Part shown: positions 46,271 to 55,745 of the stretch, one piece after another
How positions within the stretch are numbered: the stretch's first letter is position 1
Layout of the letters: every line of letters begins with the position of its first letter
Source: an uncultured Lachnospiraceae bacterium
GTDB lineage: Bacteria > Bacillota > Clostridia > Lachnospirales > Lachnospiraceae
Assembly (NCBI GenBank): GCA_944380185.1
Contig: CALWGV010000038.1
Coordinates: 144,589-208,588, forward strand
Direction of reading: 5' to 3'
Length of the DNA stretch: 64,000 bases
The notes under the pieces: model-generated
Databases searched by the model: none
Seen by the model: only the letters and a program-made list of their open reading frames with translations
What the model was told of the DNA's origin: nothing
Position numbers and translations under genes: made by a program

Positions 46271-46909
46271 TTACAAGACTTCCCAGGTCCTTAAAATATG
46301 TACGGCAAGCAGTGCCTGTCCTTTTTCGGTGGGATGGACACCGTCGTACAGCAGGCTGCTCTCCTTGCAGTGTGTGCGAATTACCTCCTCCGTCAAAATT
46401 CCCTGCATGGGCAGATACCAATCCGCATATTTTTGTGCCAGACGGCACACCGCCAGGCGCTTCGGATCCAGATCCTCATGCCATTGCCAGCGGTCGGCCG
46501 GCTCATGGAGCAAAAAAGGCTCCACCATCAAAATACGGCAGCCCGGAAGATCCCAGCGTATATTCTGGAGAAGCTGACGGTAGCGCTCCTCAAAGACGTC
46601 AGCTGGCGTCGGATCATTGCGGTCATATCTGCGCCAGGTATCATTGACTCCGATCAGGATGCTGACCACATCCGGTCTCAGCGCCAACACATCTTCTTCA
46701 TAGCGGGTCAGAAGATCTCCCACCCGATTTCCCGAGACACCCCGGTTGATAAAGCGGACTTCCTGACCAAACAGAGCATGATAAGCACCGGCCACCCTGG
46801 CCACATAGCCCTGTCCCAAATCCCGGGGATCCTCTTTGTTGCGAAACCAGTCCGTGATGCTATCCCCATAAAACAGTACCTTGCTGCCTGGTGCAAATGG
46901 TTCTTTCAT
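46271..46909 (-). CDS. SGNH/GDSL hydrolase
   Basis: The product has 212 residues. Block I FYGDSITDWFRN gives the nucleophile Ser (about 17), block III GVNDTW the Asn, and block V DGVHPTEKG the Asp-His pair. The Gly of block II is in NRGVSGNR. There is no signal peptide. It is a carbohydrate- or lipid-esterase candidate; in the operon with sugar permeases and a surface glycan protein, deacetylation of imported sugars is the best guess. It starts 22 nt after the permease stop. Confidence 0.9.
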   Translation of the reverse strand: MKEPFAPGSKVLFYGDSITDWFRNKEDPRDLGQGYVARVAGAYHALFGQEVRFINRGVSGNRVGDLLTRYEEDVLALRPDVVSILIGVNDTWRRYDRNDPTPADVFEERYRQLLQNIRWDLPGCRILMVEPFLLHEPADRWQWHEDLDPKRLAVCRLAQKYADWYLPMQGILTEEVIRTHCKESSLLYDGVHPTEKGQALLAVHILRTWEVL

Positions 46910-46931
46910 AGACCTTCACCTCGCTCTCTCG

Positions 46932-47804
46932 TCACTTCAGTCCCGACGTCGTCTGAATACCGTTTAGAAACGCGTTCTGACACAGGAAGAAAATCACAAT
47001 CAGGGGAAGGGTAAAAATCGTGCTGGCCGCCATCAGAAGCGTCCACTCCGGATTAGCCGCCTGTCTGAACATCTGCAGGCCGATGGACAAGGTATATTTG
47101 GAACTGGACTGCAGGTACAAAAGAGGACCGTTCAGATCGTTCCACCCGGCGATGAATACCAGTACAGCGATGGTCGTCAGGATCGATTTGCACATCGGAT
47201 ATACGATGTAGTACAGGATCTTGATATCGCTGGCTCCGTCTATGCGGGCGGCCTCCATAATACTGCTGGGCAGAGATTTCATAAACTGGCGAATCAGATA
47301 GATATAGTAGGCGCTTCCAAAGAAGCTGGGAAGGATCAGGGGCACGAAGGTATCCACTAACCCCAGTCTGGACCAGATCGTATACATGGGAATCTGGGTC
47401 ACCTGCCAGGGAATCATCATCGTCGCCAGAATCACGGGAAAGATATATTTCGGTCCCTTCCACGGAATCTTTGTCAGCGAATATGCCACCATAGGGCATG
47501 AGAACAGGACGCCGATCACCGGACAGATGGACAAAATCAGGGTATTCTTGATATATTTCAGCAGGTCCATCCTCTGGAACACTCGGACAAAGTTATTCCA
47601 TACCACCGGGTTAGGTATCCACTGCGGCGGGACGGAAAACACATAGGCCTCGGATTTCAGCGCCGTGCAGACCATCCAGTACAGGGGGAGCAGAAAGATA
47701 AAGCTGCAGAAGATCAGCATGACGATTCCAAATCCATGGGAGATGCGCCCGCGAATTCTGCGCCGCCTGTAATAACTCTTTTTTACCGTAGCTGCTTTGC
47801 TCAT
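46932..47804 (-). CDS. ABC sugar transporter permease, MalG/LacG type
   Basis: The product has 290 residues with six predicted membrane helices. The EAA loop reads MEAARIDGASDIKILYYIVYP, and the C-terminal segment FFLCQNAFLNGIQTTSGLK is usual for the CUT1 family. It pairs with the upstream permease, which ends 12 nt before it. No ATPase gene is nearby, so the system probably shares a common MsmK-type ATPase, as CUT1 importers of Firmicutes often do. Confidence 0.93.
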   Translation of the reverse strand: MSKAATVKKSYYRRRRIRGRISHGFGIVMLIFCSFIFLLPLYWMVCTALKSEAYVFSVPPQWIPNPVVWNNFVRVFQRMDLLKYIKNTLILSICPVIGVLFSCPMVAYSLTKIPWKGPKYIFPVILATMMIPWQVTQIPMYTIWSRLGLVDTFVPLILPSFFGSAYYIYLIRQFMKSLPSSIMEAARIDGASDIKILYYIVYPMCKSILTTIAVLVFIAGWNDLNGPLLYLQSSSKYTLSIGLQMFRQAANPEWTLLMAASTIFTLPLIVIFFLCQNAFLNGIQTTSGLK

Positions 47805-47816
47805 CTCTCCACCTCC

Positions 47817-48782
47817 CTATTCCACATCGTAGTTGACCATGCGCTTGGATACCCGCAGCGTCAGAGCCGTGGCCAGCATAATGATGACAAAGAGCAAGAT
47901 GGCCATAGCGCAGGCGTATCCCATCTTATAGAACAGGAACGACTGCCGATACAGGTACAGACAGTAGAACAACATGGAATTGCCGGGACCGCCGCCTATG
48001 GAGCCTGCCGTGTCCGTAAGGCTGGCAAACACATAGGCCTGACTGAAATACTGGAACCGTGAGATCATTCCCATCAGAAGGTTGAACTCCACCGTGGGCG
48101 ATATATAAGGCAGGGTAATGCGAAAGAATCGGGTAATGCCGCCTGCACCATCCATCTCCGCGGCCTCATACAGTGAGGCAGGTACCGACCGCAGCGCTGC
48201 CAGGAAAATGATCATGGCGCTGCCGCAGCGCCAGGTATCCATAATGATCAGAGATACCTTCGTCCATTTCGGATCATTGAGCCAATACGGTCCATCTATT
48301 CCAAACAGATTGAGGATCTGATTGATCAGACCGTAATTGCCGTTCAGCACCCACATAAACAGCATGGCGCTGGCCACCACCGGCACCAGAGTCGGCAGAT
48401 AAAAAATAGTACGGAATACCGGCAGGCCAAATACCTTTCTCTGATTCAGCAAAAGAGCCAGACAGAGAGCCACAATCAGCTCTGCGGGCGTGCCGATAAG
48501 CACCATAAAAAGGGTGTTTTTCAGAGAGAGACCCACATAGGGATCATGAAACATATCGATATAGTTTTTCAGCCCTACCCATGTCGGTGAAGTAAACAGA
48601 TTGTAGTCGGTGAAGCTGTAATAAAATGCCAGCAAAATCGGTACAATGGTAAAACAGATAAAACCGATCAGCCAGGGGGATGCAAAGAGCAGCCCTGTAC
48701 GGAAAAATCTCCGTTCCCTCTTGGTCGCAGAAATTGTTTTTGCAGATTTTACAATAGCCTTTTCTTTCTTGTTATGCCTCAT
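47817..48782 (-). CDS. ABC sugar transporter permease, MalF/UgpA type
   Basis: The product has 321 residues from ATG at 48782 (GGAAGGG at 5 nt). Six helices follow a basic N-terminus (KRERRFFRTGLLFASPWLIGF). The EAA loop reads YEAAEMDGAGGITRFFRITLP. It forms the membrane channel with the MalG-type partner. A hairpin (48809-48839) separates it from the binding-protein gene upstream, which would give more binding protein than permease. Confidence 0.93.
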   Translation of the reverse strand: MRHNKKEKAIVKSAKTISATKRERRFFRTGLLFASPWLIGFICFTIVPILLAFYYSFTDYNLFTSPTWVGLKNYIDMFHDPYVGLSLKNTLFMVLIGTPAELIVALCLALLLNQRKVFGLPVFRTIFYLPTLVPVVASAMLFMWVLNGNYGLINQILNLFGIDGPYWLNDPKWTKVSLIIMDTWRCGSAMIIFLAALRSVPASLYEAAEMDGAGGITRFFRITLPYISPTVEFNLLMGMISRFQYFSQAYVFASLTDTAGSIGGGPGNSMLFYCLYLYRQSFLFYKMGYACAMAILLFVIIMLATALTLRVSKRMVNYDVE

Positions 48783-48808
48783 ATTTTCCCTTCCATCTAC
48801 AAAAAGTA

Positions 48809-48839
48809 CAGGGAGAACCACGAAAGGCAGCTCTCCCTG
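48809..48839 (-). other. hairpin between binding-protein and permease genes
   Basis: An 8-bp stem (CAGGGAGA/TCTCCCTG) with inner pairing, followed on the minus strand by TACTTTTTG. It is likely a partial terminator or mRNA processing signal that sets the gene ratio. Confidence 0.6.
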
Positions 48840-48865
48840 CAGAGCGAAATATCACATACGAACGA

Positions 48866-50224
48866 TTACTGTATAGCCGCTTCTACCTCAGCCTGTACAT
48901 TGGCTACTGCCGTATCCAAATCCAGTGTACCCGACAGATACTGAGACATATGGGTGGAGATAGCCGCCAGATACTCGGAAACATAGCCGCTCATCGGGAA
49001 GGACTGAAGCTCAGCCTCCATCAGCATGGTAGCGGCATCCTTGACCACCTCAGGCACATCCATCTGGGTCAGAGCTTCCAGAGAGCTGTAGCGAGGCATA
49101 TAGAAGCCATTGTTGCCCGTGCCTTCAGCCAGATAAGCCATGGACTCAGCAGAGCTCAGATAGGAGAGAACTTCCCAGGCTGCATCGGCGTGAGCCGTCT
49201 TGGCATTGATCTCGTAGACGCCGGCGGTCAGCATGGAGTTGCCGGGAACTGCGGCAAACGCCCAGTCGGTGCCGTACTCATATCCGGCCTCTGCGCCGTT
49301 GGCCAGCAGATCGCCCAGACCGCTGTCTGCCTGGAATCTCATTGCGCACACACCGGACAGAACGGGATCAGTAGCCGTGGCACGAGTGGAATACCAGTCG
49401 GAGCCCCACGCGGAAACTGCCGTATATCCGCCCTGATAATCGATCAGCTCCTTCTGAATGGAGTAAGCCTCGCGGATTCCGTCATTGTCAAAGTCAGGGT
49501 TGCCGTCTGCATCTTCCCACTGAGCCTCCACCATGGCCGGCCACAGCACATCGTCCTGCCAAGGGAAGATCGGAGAAAGACCCATCTGCGTGGTCCCACC
49601 CACATCATAGCAGTCCTTGGCGCACTGAATCAGATCCTCCACTGTAGTGGGGAATTCGGACCAGCCGGCAGCTTCCAGCACGGAAGGGTTATACAGAACA
49701 TAAGTCGTGGAAGCGGACAGCGGGATGGAATAAATGCTGTCGCCTACCATGCACAGATCCCATACGGCATCCAGAATATCATCCTTGTCAAAGCTCTCAT
49801 CATTGTCCACATAGGAGGTCAGATCAAGGATCGCTCCATTGGCCGCCAGAGGAGCTGCATACTGCCAGTACATCTGGAAGATATCCGGCGTTCCCTCGGA
49901 AGCGATAGCCGTCACGATATTGTCATAGGTCTTGCCCAGAGTAACCTGGATCTGAATATCGTCATGAGTGGCATTAAATTCCTCTGCCAGCTTCAGCAGA
50001 CGAGGTCCCTGCGTCGTCTCATCCTCATCCTCGGCATACATAGACCAGACAGTCACGGTAGTCACCTCGCCGGTACCTCCCTCGGTCTGTTCTTCACCGC
50101 CGGCCTCCTGGGTTGCCGCTGCGGTTTCGCCGGCTGCCGGCGTCGTCTCCGTATTTCCGCCGCTGCATCCGGCTAACGCCAATACCATGGCCATAGCCAT
50201 AATCAATGCTACTAGTTTCCTCAT
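48866..50224 (-). CDS. ABC sugar-binding lipoprotein
   Basis: The product has 452 residues, with AGGAGG before ATG. The lipobox is LALAGCSGG (Cys about 20), followed by a Thr/Glu-rich linker. The mature part is a type-1 solute-binding fold (VTTVTVWSMYAEDEDETTQGPRLLKLAEEFNATHDDIQIQV). It captures a sugar or oligosaccharide outside the membrane for the two downstream permeases. It is the first gene of the five-gene operon ending with the surface protein. Ligand unknown. Confidence 0.93.
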   Translation of the reverse strand: MRKLVALIMAMAMVLALAGCSGGNTETTPAAGETAAATQEAGGEEQTEGGTGEVTTVTVWSMYAEDEDETTQGPRLLKLAEEFNATHDDIQIQVTLGKTYDNIVTAIASEGTPDIFQMYWQYAAPLAANGAILDLTSYVDNDESFDKDDILDAVWDLCMVGDSIYSIPLSASTTYVLYNPSVLEAAGWSEFPTTVEDLIQCAKDCYDVGGTTQMGLSPIFPWQDDVLWPAMVEAQWEDADGNPDFDNDGIREAYSIQKELIDYQGGYTAVSAWGSDWYSTRATATDPVLSGVCAMRFQADSGLGDLLANGAEAGYEYGTDWAFAAVPGNSMLTAGVYEINAKTAHADAAWEVLSYLSSAESMAYLAEGTGNNGFYMPRYSSLEALTQMDVPEVVKDAATMLMEAELQSFPMSGYVSEYLAAISTHMSQYLSGTLDLDTAVANVQAEVEAAIQ

Positions 50225-50531
50225 TTCTTATCCTCCTTTTTTTCTTTGTTTCCTATGTGCATCCACCATCGTTATGCACATATTTATCAGCTCTGTGCCC
50301 TTATTTTACCCTTTTTTATTTATTAATTCTTTACATATTGTACAGAATCTTTTGTCTTTTTTTCCGTTTCTTTGTGAAAAACACCTCAAGACCTATTATC
50401 TGTCCTGTATGTATATGTGTTAAATCAATAACATACAGTGTTTTTACTTTTCTCTTGCCTTTGTTCCACAAATATGATATCGTGGATGAAAAATCCCAGA
50501 TATCCACCCCTTCAGGAAGGAGATTCTTGAA
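50225..50531. other. divergent AT-rich promoter region
   Basis: These 307 nt lie between the binding-protein gene (minus) and the yesL-like gene (plus). Long T-runs occur, with -10-like TACAAT on the minus strand (50337-50342) and TATGAT on the plus strand (50474-50479), but no good -35 boxes, suggesting activator control. No gene is seen. Confidence 0.4.
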
Positions 50532-51326
50532 ATGAAAAAAAATAATTACAGCCAGCTCAACTACGAACAGGAACTCGCCAGAAAGGAAAGGGCAGAAAAA
50601 AAAGCGGCAAAAGCAGAAGGAAGGAAAGCATCATCAAGAGAACCTTCCCATGGCTTTATGGGCAGCGTTCTCCTTCCGAATCTTCCCAATCTTCTCTTAA
50701 ACAATCTGTGGTTTGTCCTGTTCAGCCTCCCTGCCCTGCTCTGCATCGGAGCCTTCCTGATGGTGGGGGGATTGATTTTTATCCCCGCAATTCTCCTCTG
50801 CTCCACGCTTATGGGCGCAGCCATGGCCTCCCTGTATCACCGCTGCTATGAGTACACGCGCCATATTCCCCGTCTGGTCCGCGAGCCCTTCCTCTCCTTT
50901 TTCCGGCGGGAATTCGGTCAGGGCGCCGTCTGCGGTCTGATCTTGGGCATTCTCTGGGTACTCCTCGGCTTTTACAGTCTGGTCGGTCAGAGCCAGACAG
51001 AAGCTCAGCCGGCAGTTTACTACACAGTTGTTTTCCTATGCCTCTTTCTCGTCAGCTATTATACCATAACTGTCATGGCACAGGTATCACAATTTGATCT
51101 TCCCACCAAAGCCATTCTGAAAAACGGCGTGATCCTGCTGGCCGCCTGCGGCTGGCGCGGCGTCGTTCCCGCCCTTCTGCAGACCGTATATATTCTCATC
51201 GCCGTCCAGTGGCCCTCCGCCGGTCTGCTTCTCTTTTTTCTCGCCGTCCCCGGCATAATCTTCACCATAGCCACCTCCCTTTTGTGGCCCAGACTCAGTC
51301 AGATTCTTCTCACCTCGCAGGACTGA
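50532..51326 (+). CDS. YesL-like DUF624 membrane protein
   Basis: The product has 264 residues with AAGGAG before ATG. A charged N-terminus (ELARKERAEKKAAKAEGRK) is longer than in most relatives. Five hydrophobic helices follow in two groups; NNLWFVLFSLPAL and FFRREFGQGAVCGLILG are typical of DUF624. Members are found beside CUT1 sugar transporters and glycosidases, as here. The function is unknown; a role in transporter assembly or folding is possible. Confidence 0.82.
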   Translation: MKKNNYSQLNYEQELARKERAEKKAAKAEGRKASSREPSHGFMGSVLLPNLPNLLLNNLWFVLFSLPALLCIGAFLMVGGLIFIPAILLCSTLMGAAMASLYHRCYEYTRHIPRLVREPFLSFFRREFGQGAVCGLILGILWVLLGFYSLVGQSQTEAQPAVYYTVVFLCLFLVSYYTITVMAQVSQFDLPTKAILKNGVILLAACGWRGVVPALLQTVYILIAVQWPSAGLLLFFLAVPGIIFTIATSLLWPRLSQILLTSQD

Positions 51327-51410
51327 AATCTCCGCGATTCTTTTCCCCGCTTTCTTTGTGCAAATTACAAAATGTTTTGAAAATATGCCAAAGAAGTCAT
51401 GAGAAGGCCG

Positions 51411-51419
51411 TGTTATACT
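51411..51419 (+). promoter_or_regulatory. extended -10 promoter before the hydroxyacid dehydrogenase gene
   Basis: TGTTATACT fits TGnTATAAT in the 166-nt gap after the yesL-like gene; no clear -35 is seen. Confidence 0.4.
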
Positions 51420-51492
51420 ACTTTAAAAGCGACAGGCAAAGACACGCAGCTCGTTAATAACACGCAAGTTTAAGGGAAAGGATCGTGAATTT

Positions 51493-52476
51493 ATGAAAAT
51501 TGCCATGCTTTTGGATCAACAGATTCGTCCGCAGGTGATGGATGAAGAAACCTGCCGTCTGTTTCAGTCTGCCGGTACGGTAGTCTGGAATCAGACCACC
51601 GAAAATGAACCGGAAAACGCGCGCAGACTCCTCGAAGGGGCAGACATTGCCGTGACCAGCTGGGGCAGTCCTGCTCTCACCGCCGATCTGCTGGATGCCG
51701 CTCCCCATCTCAGACTGGTGCTGCACGCAGCCGGCAGTGTAAAATCCGTGGCCACCGATGAAATGTATCGCCGGGGGATACAGATCGTCTCCTCCGCCTG
51801 TGTTCTCAGCAGCGGCGTATCGGAGACTGCCCTGGGGCTGACCATCGCCGCCTGCAAAAACTTCTTCGCCCTCAACCAGGAAATCCGGCAGGGCGGATGG
51901 TCCCACGACAATATAACGGATCTCTACAACATCACCGTCGGCATTGTCAGCATGGGAATAGCCGGAAGCCATTTTGCAGAGCTTCTGCAGAATTTTTCCG
52001 TCCATGTCATCGCCTATGATCCCTATGTTTCCCGCGAACAGATGGCCGCCCTGGGTGTTAAGAAAGTGACCTTCGACGAACTTCTCGAACAAAGTGATGT
52101 CATCAGTCTGCATGCTCCCACCGGCGACGCCACCTACCACATGATCAACCGAAAGACCCTGAGCCAGATGAAGGACGGCGCCATTTTGATCAACACGGCC
52201 CGCGGCTCCCTCATCGATGAACCGGCCCTGATCGAAGCTCTGGAAAAGAAAAAACTTAAGGTCGCCTGTCTGGACGTCACGGATCCTGAACCGCCCGCCC
52301 CGGACAGCCCCTTGCGCTCCCTGCCCAACTGCATACTGACTCCCCACCTGGCCGGGCAAGCCGGCAATGGCCTGTGCAAGATCGGCATGCACTGCTACGA
52401 GCAGATGCAGCATTTTTTGGCCGGAAAGCCTATGACAGGTGAGGTCAGCCAGGAGATGCTCAGCCGAATCGCATAA
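51493..52476 (+). CDS. D-isomer-specific 2-hydroxyacid dehydrogenase family protein
   Basis: The product has 327 residues. The catalytic set is present: Arg in INTARGSLIDEPAL, Glu in DVTDPEPPAPDSPL and His in LTPHLAG. The nucleotide motif reads GIVSMGIAGSHFAELL, so the first Gly of GxGxxG is Ser, and Ala replaces Ile/Ile-like residues. The acidic residue after the second strand is retained (AYDPY), suggesting NAD use. It should reduce or oxidise a 2-keto/2-hydroxy acid from sugar breakdown. The next gene starts 14 nt after its stop. Confidence 0.85.
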   Translation: MKIAMLLDQQIRPQVMDEETCRLFQSAGTVVWNQTTENEPENARRLLEGADIAVTSWGSPALTADLLDAAPHLRLVLHAAGSVKSVATDEMYRRGIQIVSSACVLSSGVSETALGLTIAACKNFFALNQEIRQGGWSHDNITDLYNITVGIVSMGIAGSHFAELLQNFSVHVIAYDPYVSREQMAALGVKKVTFDELLEQSDVISLHAPTGDATYHMINRKTLSQMKDGAILINTARGSLIDEPALIEALEKKKLKVACLDVTDPEPPAPDSPLRSLPNCILTPHLAGQAGNGLCKIGMHCYEQMQHFLAGKPMTGEVSQEMLSRIA

Positions 52477-52490
52477 AAGGAGAGGGGAAC

Positions 52491-53777
52491 ATGAGCCGAA
52501 TTATTTTTACGCAAAGTGCTCTCCGAAGGGAGCCCTTAAAACGCCCCTTTGGCTTTAAGGGAGGCTCTCTCAGCGAGCTGTGGCAGATTGTCTGCCTCGT
52601 GGAAGACGACGAGGGAGCGAAAGGTCTGGGGCTGGGCGTACAGAGTGTGCTGTGGAGCGATGCCGCCCTGTCTGCGGCCCTCGGCCAGGAAAAAGGCAAT
52701 CAGCTGATGCTCTCCCTGACCCGCCACGCCCTCTCCCTCCTGGAGGGAAAGGAACTGCTGCGCCCCGATCTCATGACACAGCAGCTGATCCCGGCCGTTT
52801 GGGAATACGGGAAAAGCAAAGGATTTCCCGCCATGCGTCTGACCTTCGTTCTCAATGCGCTGACACCGGTGGACTGGGCCTTATGGCGGCTTTATGCCGG
52901 CAAAACCGGCTCTCCCTGCTTTGCGTCTCTGGTGGCTCCTCTCACCCAAAGTCTGTGTGCAAAGCAAAAGCTTCTGGGAAATATTCCGCTGATCTCTTAT
53001 GACACGACTGAGGAAGATATTCTCGCCCTGGCGGACCAGGGGACCTTTTTGTACAAAATAAAAATCGGCTCCGCTCCGGCGGGGCCGGGCGATCTGGATG
53101 CCATGCTCCAGTGGGATATCGCCAGACTAAGACAGATACACCGACTGGTGGGCGAGCGAGAGACGCCCTGCACCTTCTGTGGTCACCCTCTTTATTACCT
53201 GGATGCCAACGGCCGGTACGATACCACGGATCGGGTGATGGCTCTGTTGGACGCGCTGGATCGCCATGGAATCCTGGAGCGCGTCCTTCTTCTCGAGGAA
53301 CCTATGCCGGAGGATCATCTGCAGGATGTCTCCCGTCTTCCGGTGCGCGTGGCCGGCGATGAGAGCGCTCACAGCGATGAGGATGCCATCCGGCTGATGG
53401 ATGACTACGGTTACCGTGCCATCGCCCTCAAGCCCATCGCCAAGACGCTATCCGTGACTCTTCGGATCTGCGAGGAGGCCGCCAAAAGACAAATCCCCTG
53501 TTTCTGTGCCGATCTCACCGTAAATCCGGCCATGGTCGAATACAACAAAAACGTAGCCGCCCGTCTTCTCCCTCTGCCCGGCCTGAAGGTCGGCGTGCTG
53601 GAGAGCAACGGAGAGCAGAATTATCAAAACTGGGATGAGATGAAGAAATTAAATCCGGCCCAGGGTTATCCCTGGGCCGAAGCCTGCAACAGTCTGTATC
53701 ATTTAAACGACGACTACTATGCCTGTGACGGCGGCATCTGGCTGCCCTGCACAGAATATGAGCGTTGGCTGAACTAA
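52491..53777 (+). CDS. enolase-superfamily (mandelate racemase/muconate lactonizing-like) enzyme
   Basis: The product has 428 residues with GGAGAGGGG before ATG. The KxK acid/base motif is K189-I-K191, and metal ligands are Asp238 (LYYLDANG), Glu270 (LLLEEP) and Glu291 (AGDES). K314 (ALKPIAK) is on the opposite side of the barrel. This fits the superfamily and suggests proton abstraction alpha to a carboxylate, as in sugar-acid dehydratases. The substrate is unknown; pairing with the 2-hydroxyacid dehydrogenase suggests a short sugar-acid pathway. It is convergent with nagB, 5 nt apart. Confidence 0.83.
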   Translation: MSRIIFTQSALRREPLKRPFGFKGGSLSELWQIVCLVEDDEGAKGLGLGVQSVLWSDAALSAALGQEKGNQLMLSLTRHALSLLEGKELLRPDLMTQQLIPAVWEYGKSKGFPAMRLTFVLNALTPVDWALWRLYAGKTGSPCFASLVAPLTQSLCAKQKLLGNIPLISYDTTEEDILALADQGTFLYKIKIGSAPAGPGDLDAMLQWDIARLRQIHRLVGERETPCTFCGHPLYYLDANGRYDTTDRVMALLDALDRHGILERVLLLEEPMPEDHLQDVSRLPVRVAGDESAHSDEDAIRLMDDYGYRAIALKPIAKTLSVTLRICEEAAKRQIPCFCADLTVNPAMVEYNKNVAARLLPLPGLKVGVLESNGEQNYQNWDEMKKLNPAQGYPWAEACNSLYHLNDDYYACDGGIWLPCTEYERWLN

Positions 53778-53782
53778 TTCGG

Positions 53783-54544
53783 CTATTCCAGCAGAGAGGA
53801 ACTGTCCGGATCCAGATACAGCGCGGCTCCCGGATGACGGCGCAGAACGGAGGCCGGACAGCTCTCTTCCACGGGCCCGGTGCAGGCTGCTCTGACTGCC
53901 CGGGCCTTGGTTGCGGCCGGAACGACGCAGAACATGTATCTGGCCGCGCACAGAGCCGGTATCGTCAGCGTCACGGCACAGACCGGCACCTGATCGATGC
54001 TCGCAAAGCATCCGTCGTGGACCTGCTGCATGCGGCATACCTCGTCAAGCTTTACCAGCTTCACCAGCTCTGCGTCCTTAAAATCCGCCACCGGCGGATC
54101 ATTGAAGGCAATATGCCCATTTTCGCCGATTCCCAGGCAGACGATATCCACAGGATACTGCCGGAGCAGATCGCTGTAGTTTCTGCAGATCTCCTCCGGT
54201 GTTTTTCCTGCCTCCCGAAGATAATATCTCGCCCGCATGTTTACCTGCATAAACAAGGTGCGGTCCAGAAAATTGCCGAAGCACTGACTGGCCTTGGGAT
54301 CCAGGCCGCAGTATTCATCCATATGGAAAGCACGCACCCGTTCCCAGGGAATGTTCCTGTTTTCTCTGAGCGCCTCCAGCATTTCATTCTGCGAGGGAGC
54401 TGCCGCAAAAATCATATTGCACTCTTCTTTTTCCGCCAGAATCTGTCCGATGGCCGCAGCCACGTCCGCAGCCGCAGCCTGTCCCATCTCCCTGCGGCTG
54501 CCATAAACCTTGACCTTCAGCTGATCATATTTCTCCTCTCTCAT
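53783..54544 (-). CDS. nagB: glucosamine-6-phosphate deaminase-like protein
   Basis: The product has 253 residues. Hallmarks are FHMDEYCGLDP (about 93-103), the catalytic FGNFLDRTLF segment, and LGIGENGHIAFNDPP (about 155-169). It converts glucosamine-6-phosphate to fructose-6-phosphate and ammonia. Compared with typical NagB, the segment after GENGHIAFNDPP is more diverged and the C-terminus shorter, so a related deaminase/isomerase is possible. Its start lies 20 nt inside nagA; GGAGG precedes ATG. Confidence 0.85.
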   Translation of the reverse strand: MREEKYDQLKVKVYGSRREMGQAAAADVAAAIGQILAEKEECNMIFAAAPSQNEMLEALRENRNIPWERVRAFHMDEYCGLDPKASQCFGNFLDRTLFMQVNMRARYYLREAGKTPEEICRNYSDLLRQYPVDIVCLGIGENGHIAFNDPPVADFKDAELVKLVKLDEVCRMQQVHDGCFASIDQVPVCAVTLTIPALCAARYMFCVVPAATKARAVRAACTGPVEESCPASVLRRHPGAALYLDPDSSSLLE

Positions 54545-55745
54545 TTCTCCTCCTGTCCCGGTATTCTTTGTTTTCCCAGCGCACTCTGCCGTCCGTAAGC
54601 ACCATGCAGATATTTATATTTTCGTCAAAAAGAACCAGGTCCGCCGCCCGACCGCTCTCTACTCGTCCGGTGACGTCTTCCAGTCCCATGATGCGGGCCG
54701 GCGTCTCCGTCAGCATCTTCACCGTGTCCATAAGGGTAGCCCCAGCCAGCCGCATCATCGTGCGGGCCAGCCGATCCGTGGTGCAGACGCTTCCCGCAAA
54801 GGCTTTTCGGTCCGGCATTTTGGCCACTCCATCCTCTATGATGACTCTCTGTCCCTTGGAGAGGCTCCCCAGAATGCTCTCTCCCTCCGTCTGCCCGGCC
54901 GCACGCATGGCGTCCGTCACAAGAGCCAGCCGGTCCGGGCCGATAAAGCGATAGGCCATCTGCAAAAGCTCAGCCGGAAGGTGGCATCCATCCGCGATGA
55001 CCTCGCTGGTAAGCTCCGGCAGCACATAGGCGCTCTCCACAACGCCGCCGCGGCGGAAGCCCCCTTGTCTGGTCACCGTGGACATGGCTGAATACAGGTG
55101 CGTGACATGGGTAAAGCCGTGGGCCATCGCTTCTTTTACCTGGGCATAAGTGGCATCGCTGTGCCCGATGGAGCTTCTCACTCCATGTTTTTTCAGATAG
55201 TCGCCCATGGCAAAAGCTCCCTCCAGCTCAGGCGCCACGGTCCAGCGCCGGATATCCGGACACAGCTCGACCAATTTTTCGTACTCCTGCGGTATCGGTC
55301 CGCGGATAAAGGCCGGATCCTGGGCTCCGCTCTGGGCCGGCGCCAGATAGGGGCCCTCCATATGCAGCCCCAGCAGTCTGGCCCCGTCCCCCAGCTCATC
55401 CCTGCACGCATTGTACATCCTGGCCGCAGCAGTCATCTCCTCCATCGTGGCCGCCAGCGTCGTCGCCACGATTCCTGTGGTTCCGTGCTGCAGATGGAGA
55501 CGGCGCACTCCATCCCAGGCCTCCCGGGTGCCGTCCATGAAATCATAACCGCCGCCCCCATGGACATGGATATCGATAAATCCATGGGACAGATAAAAGC
55601 CGTCGGCATCAATCTCCTCCTCCGCGCCCCACCCCTTGCCCGGCGGAAGCACATTGGTAATTTTTCCATCCTGAATATACAGATCGCAGCGGGTAATCCT
55701 GCCATCCTGCACCAGCTTTGCATTACGTATAACGGTATTCATCAT
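54525..55745 (-). CDS. nagA: N-acetylglucosamine-6-phosphate deacetylase
   Basis: The product has 406 residues. The amidohydrolase HxH motif is in GFIDIHVHGGGGYDF, the metal Glu in LGLHMEGPYLAPA, with IGHSDATYAQV, FTHVTHLYSAM, IADGCHLP and the catalytic Asp in LALVTDAM. It removes the acetyl group from GlcNAc-6-phosphate, feeding the next gene (NagB). ATG overlaps the TGA of the TIM-barrel gene (ATGA), indicating coupling. Confidence 0.94.
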   Translation of the reverse strand: MMNTVIRNAKLVQDGRITRCDLYIQDGKITNVLPPGKGWGAEEEIDADGFYLSHGFIDIHVHGGGGYDFMDGTREAWDGVRRLHLQHGTTGIVATTLAATMEEMTAAARMYNACRDELGDGARLLGLHMEGPYLAPAQSGAQDPAFIRGPIPQEYEKLVELCPDIRRWTVAPELEGAFAMGDYLKKHGVRSSIGHSDATYAQVKEAMAHGFTHVTHLYSAMSTVTRQGGFRRGGVVESAYVLPELTSEVIADGCHLPAELLQMAYRFIGPDRLALVTDAMRAAGQTEGESILGSLSKGQRVIIEDGVAKMPDRKAFAGSVCTTDRLARTMMRLAGATLMDTVKMLTETPARIMGLEDVTGRVESGRAADLVLFDENINICMVLTDGRVRWENKEYRDRRRNERGEI

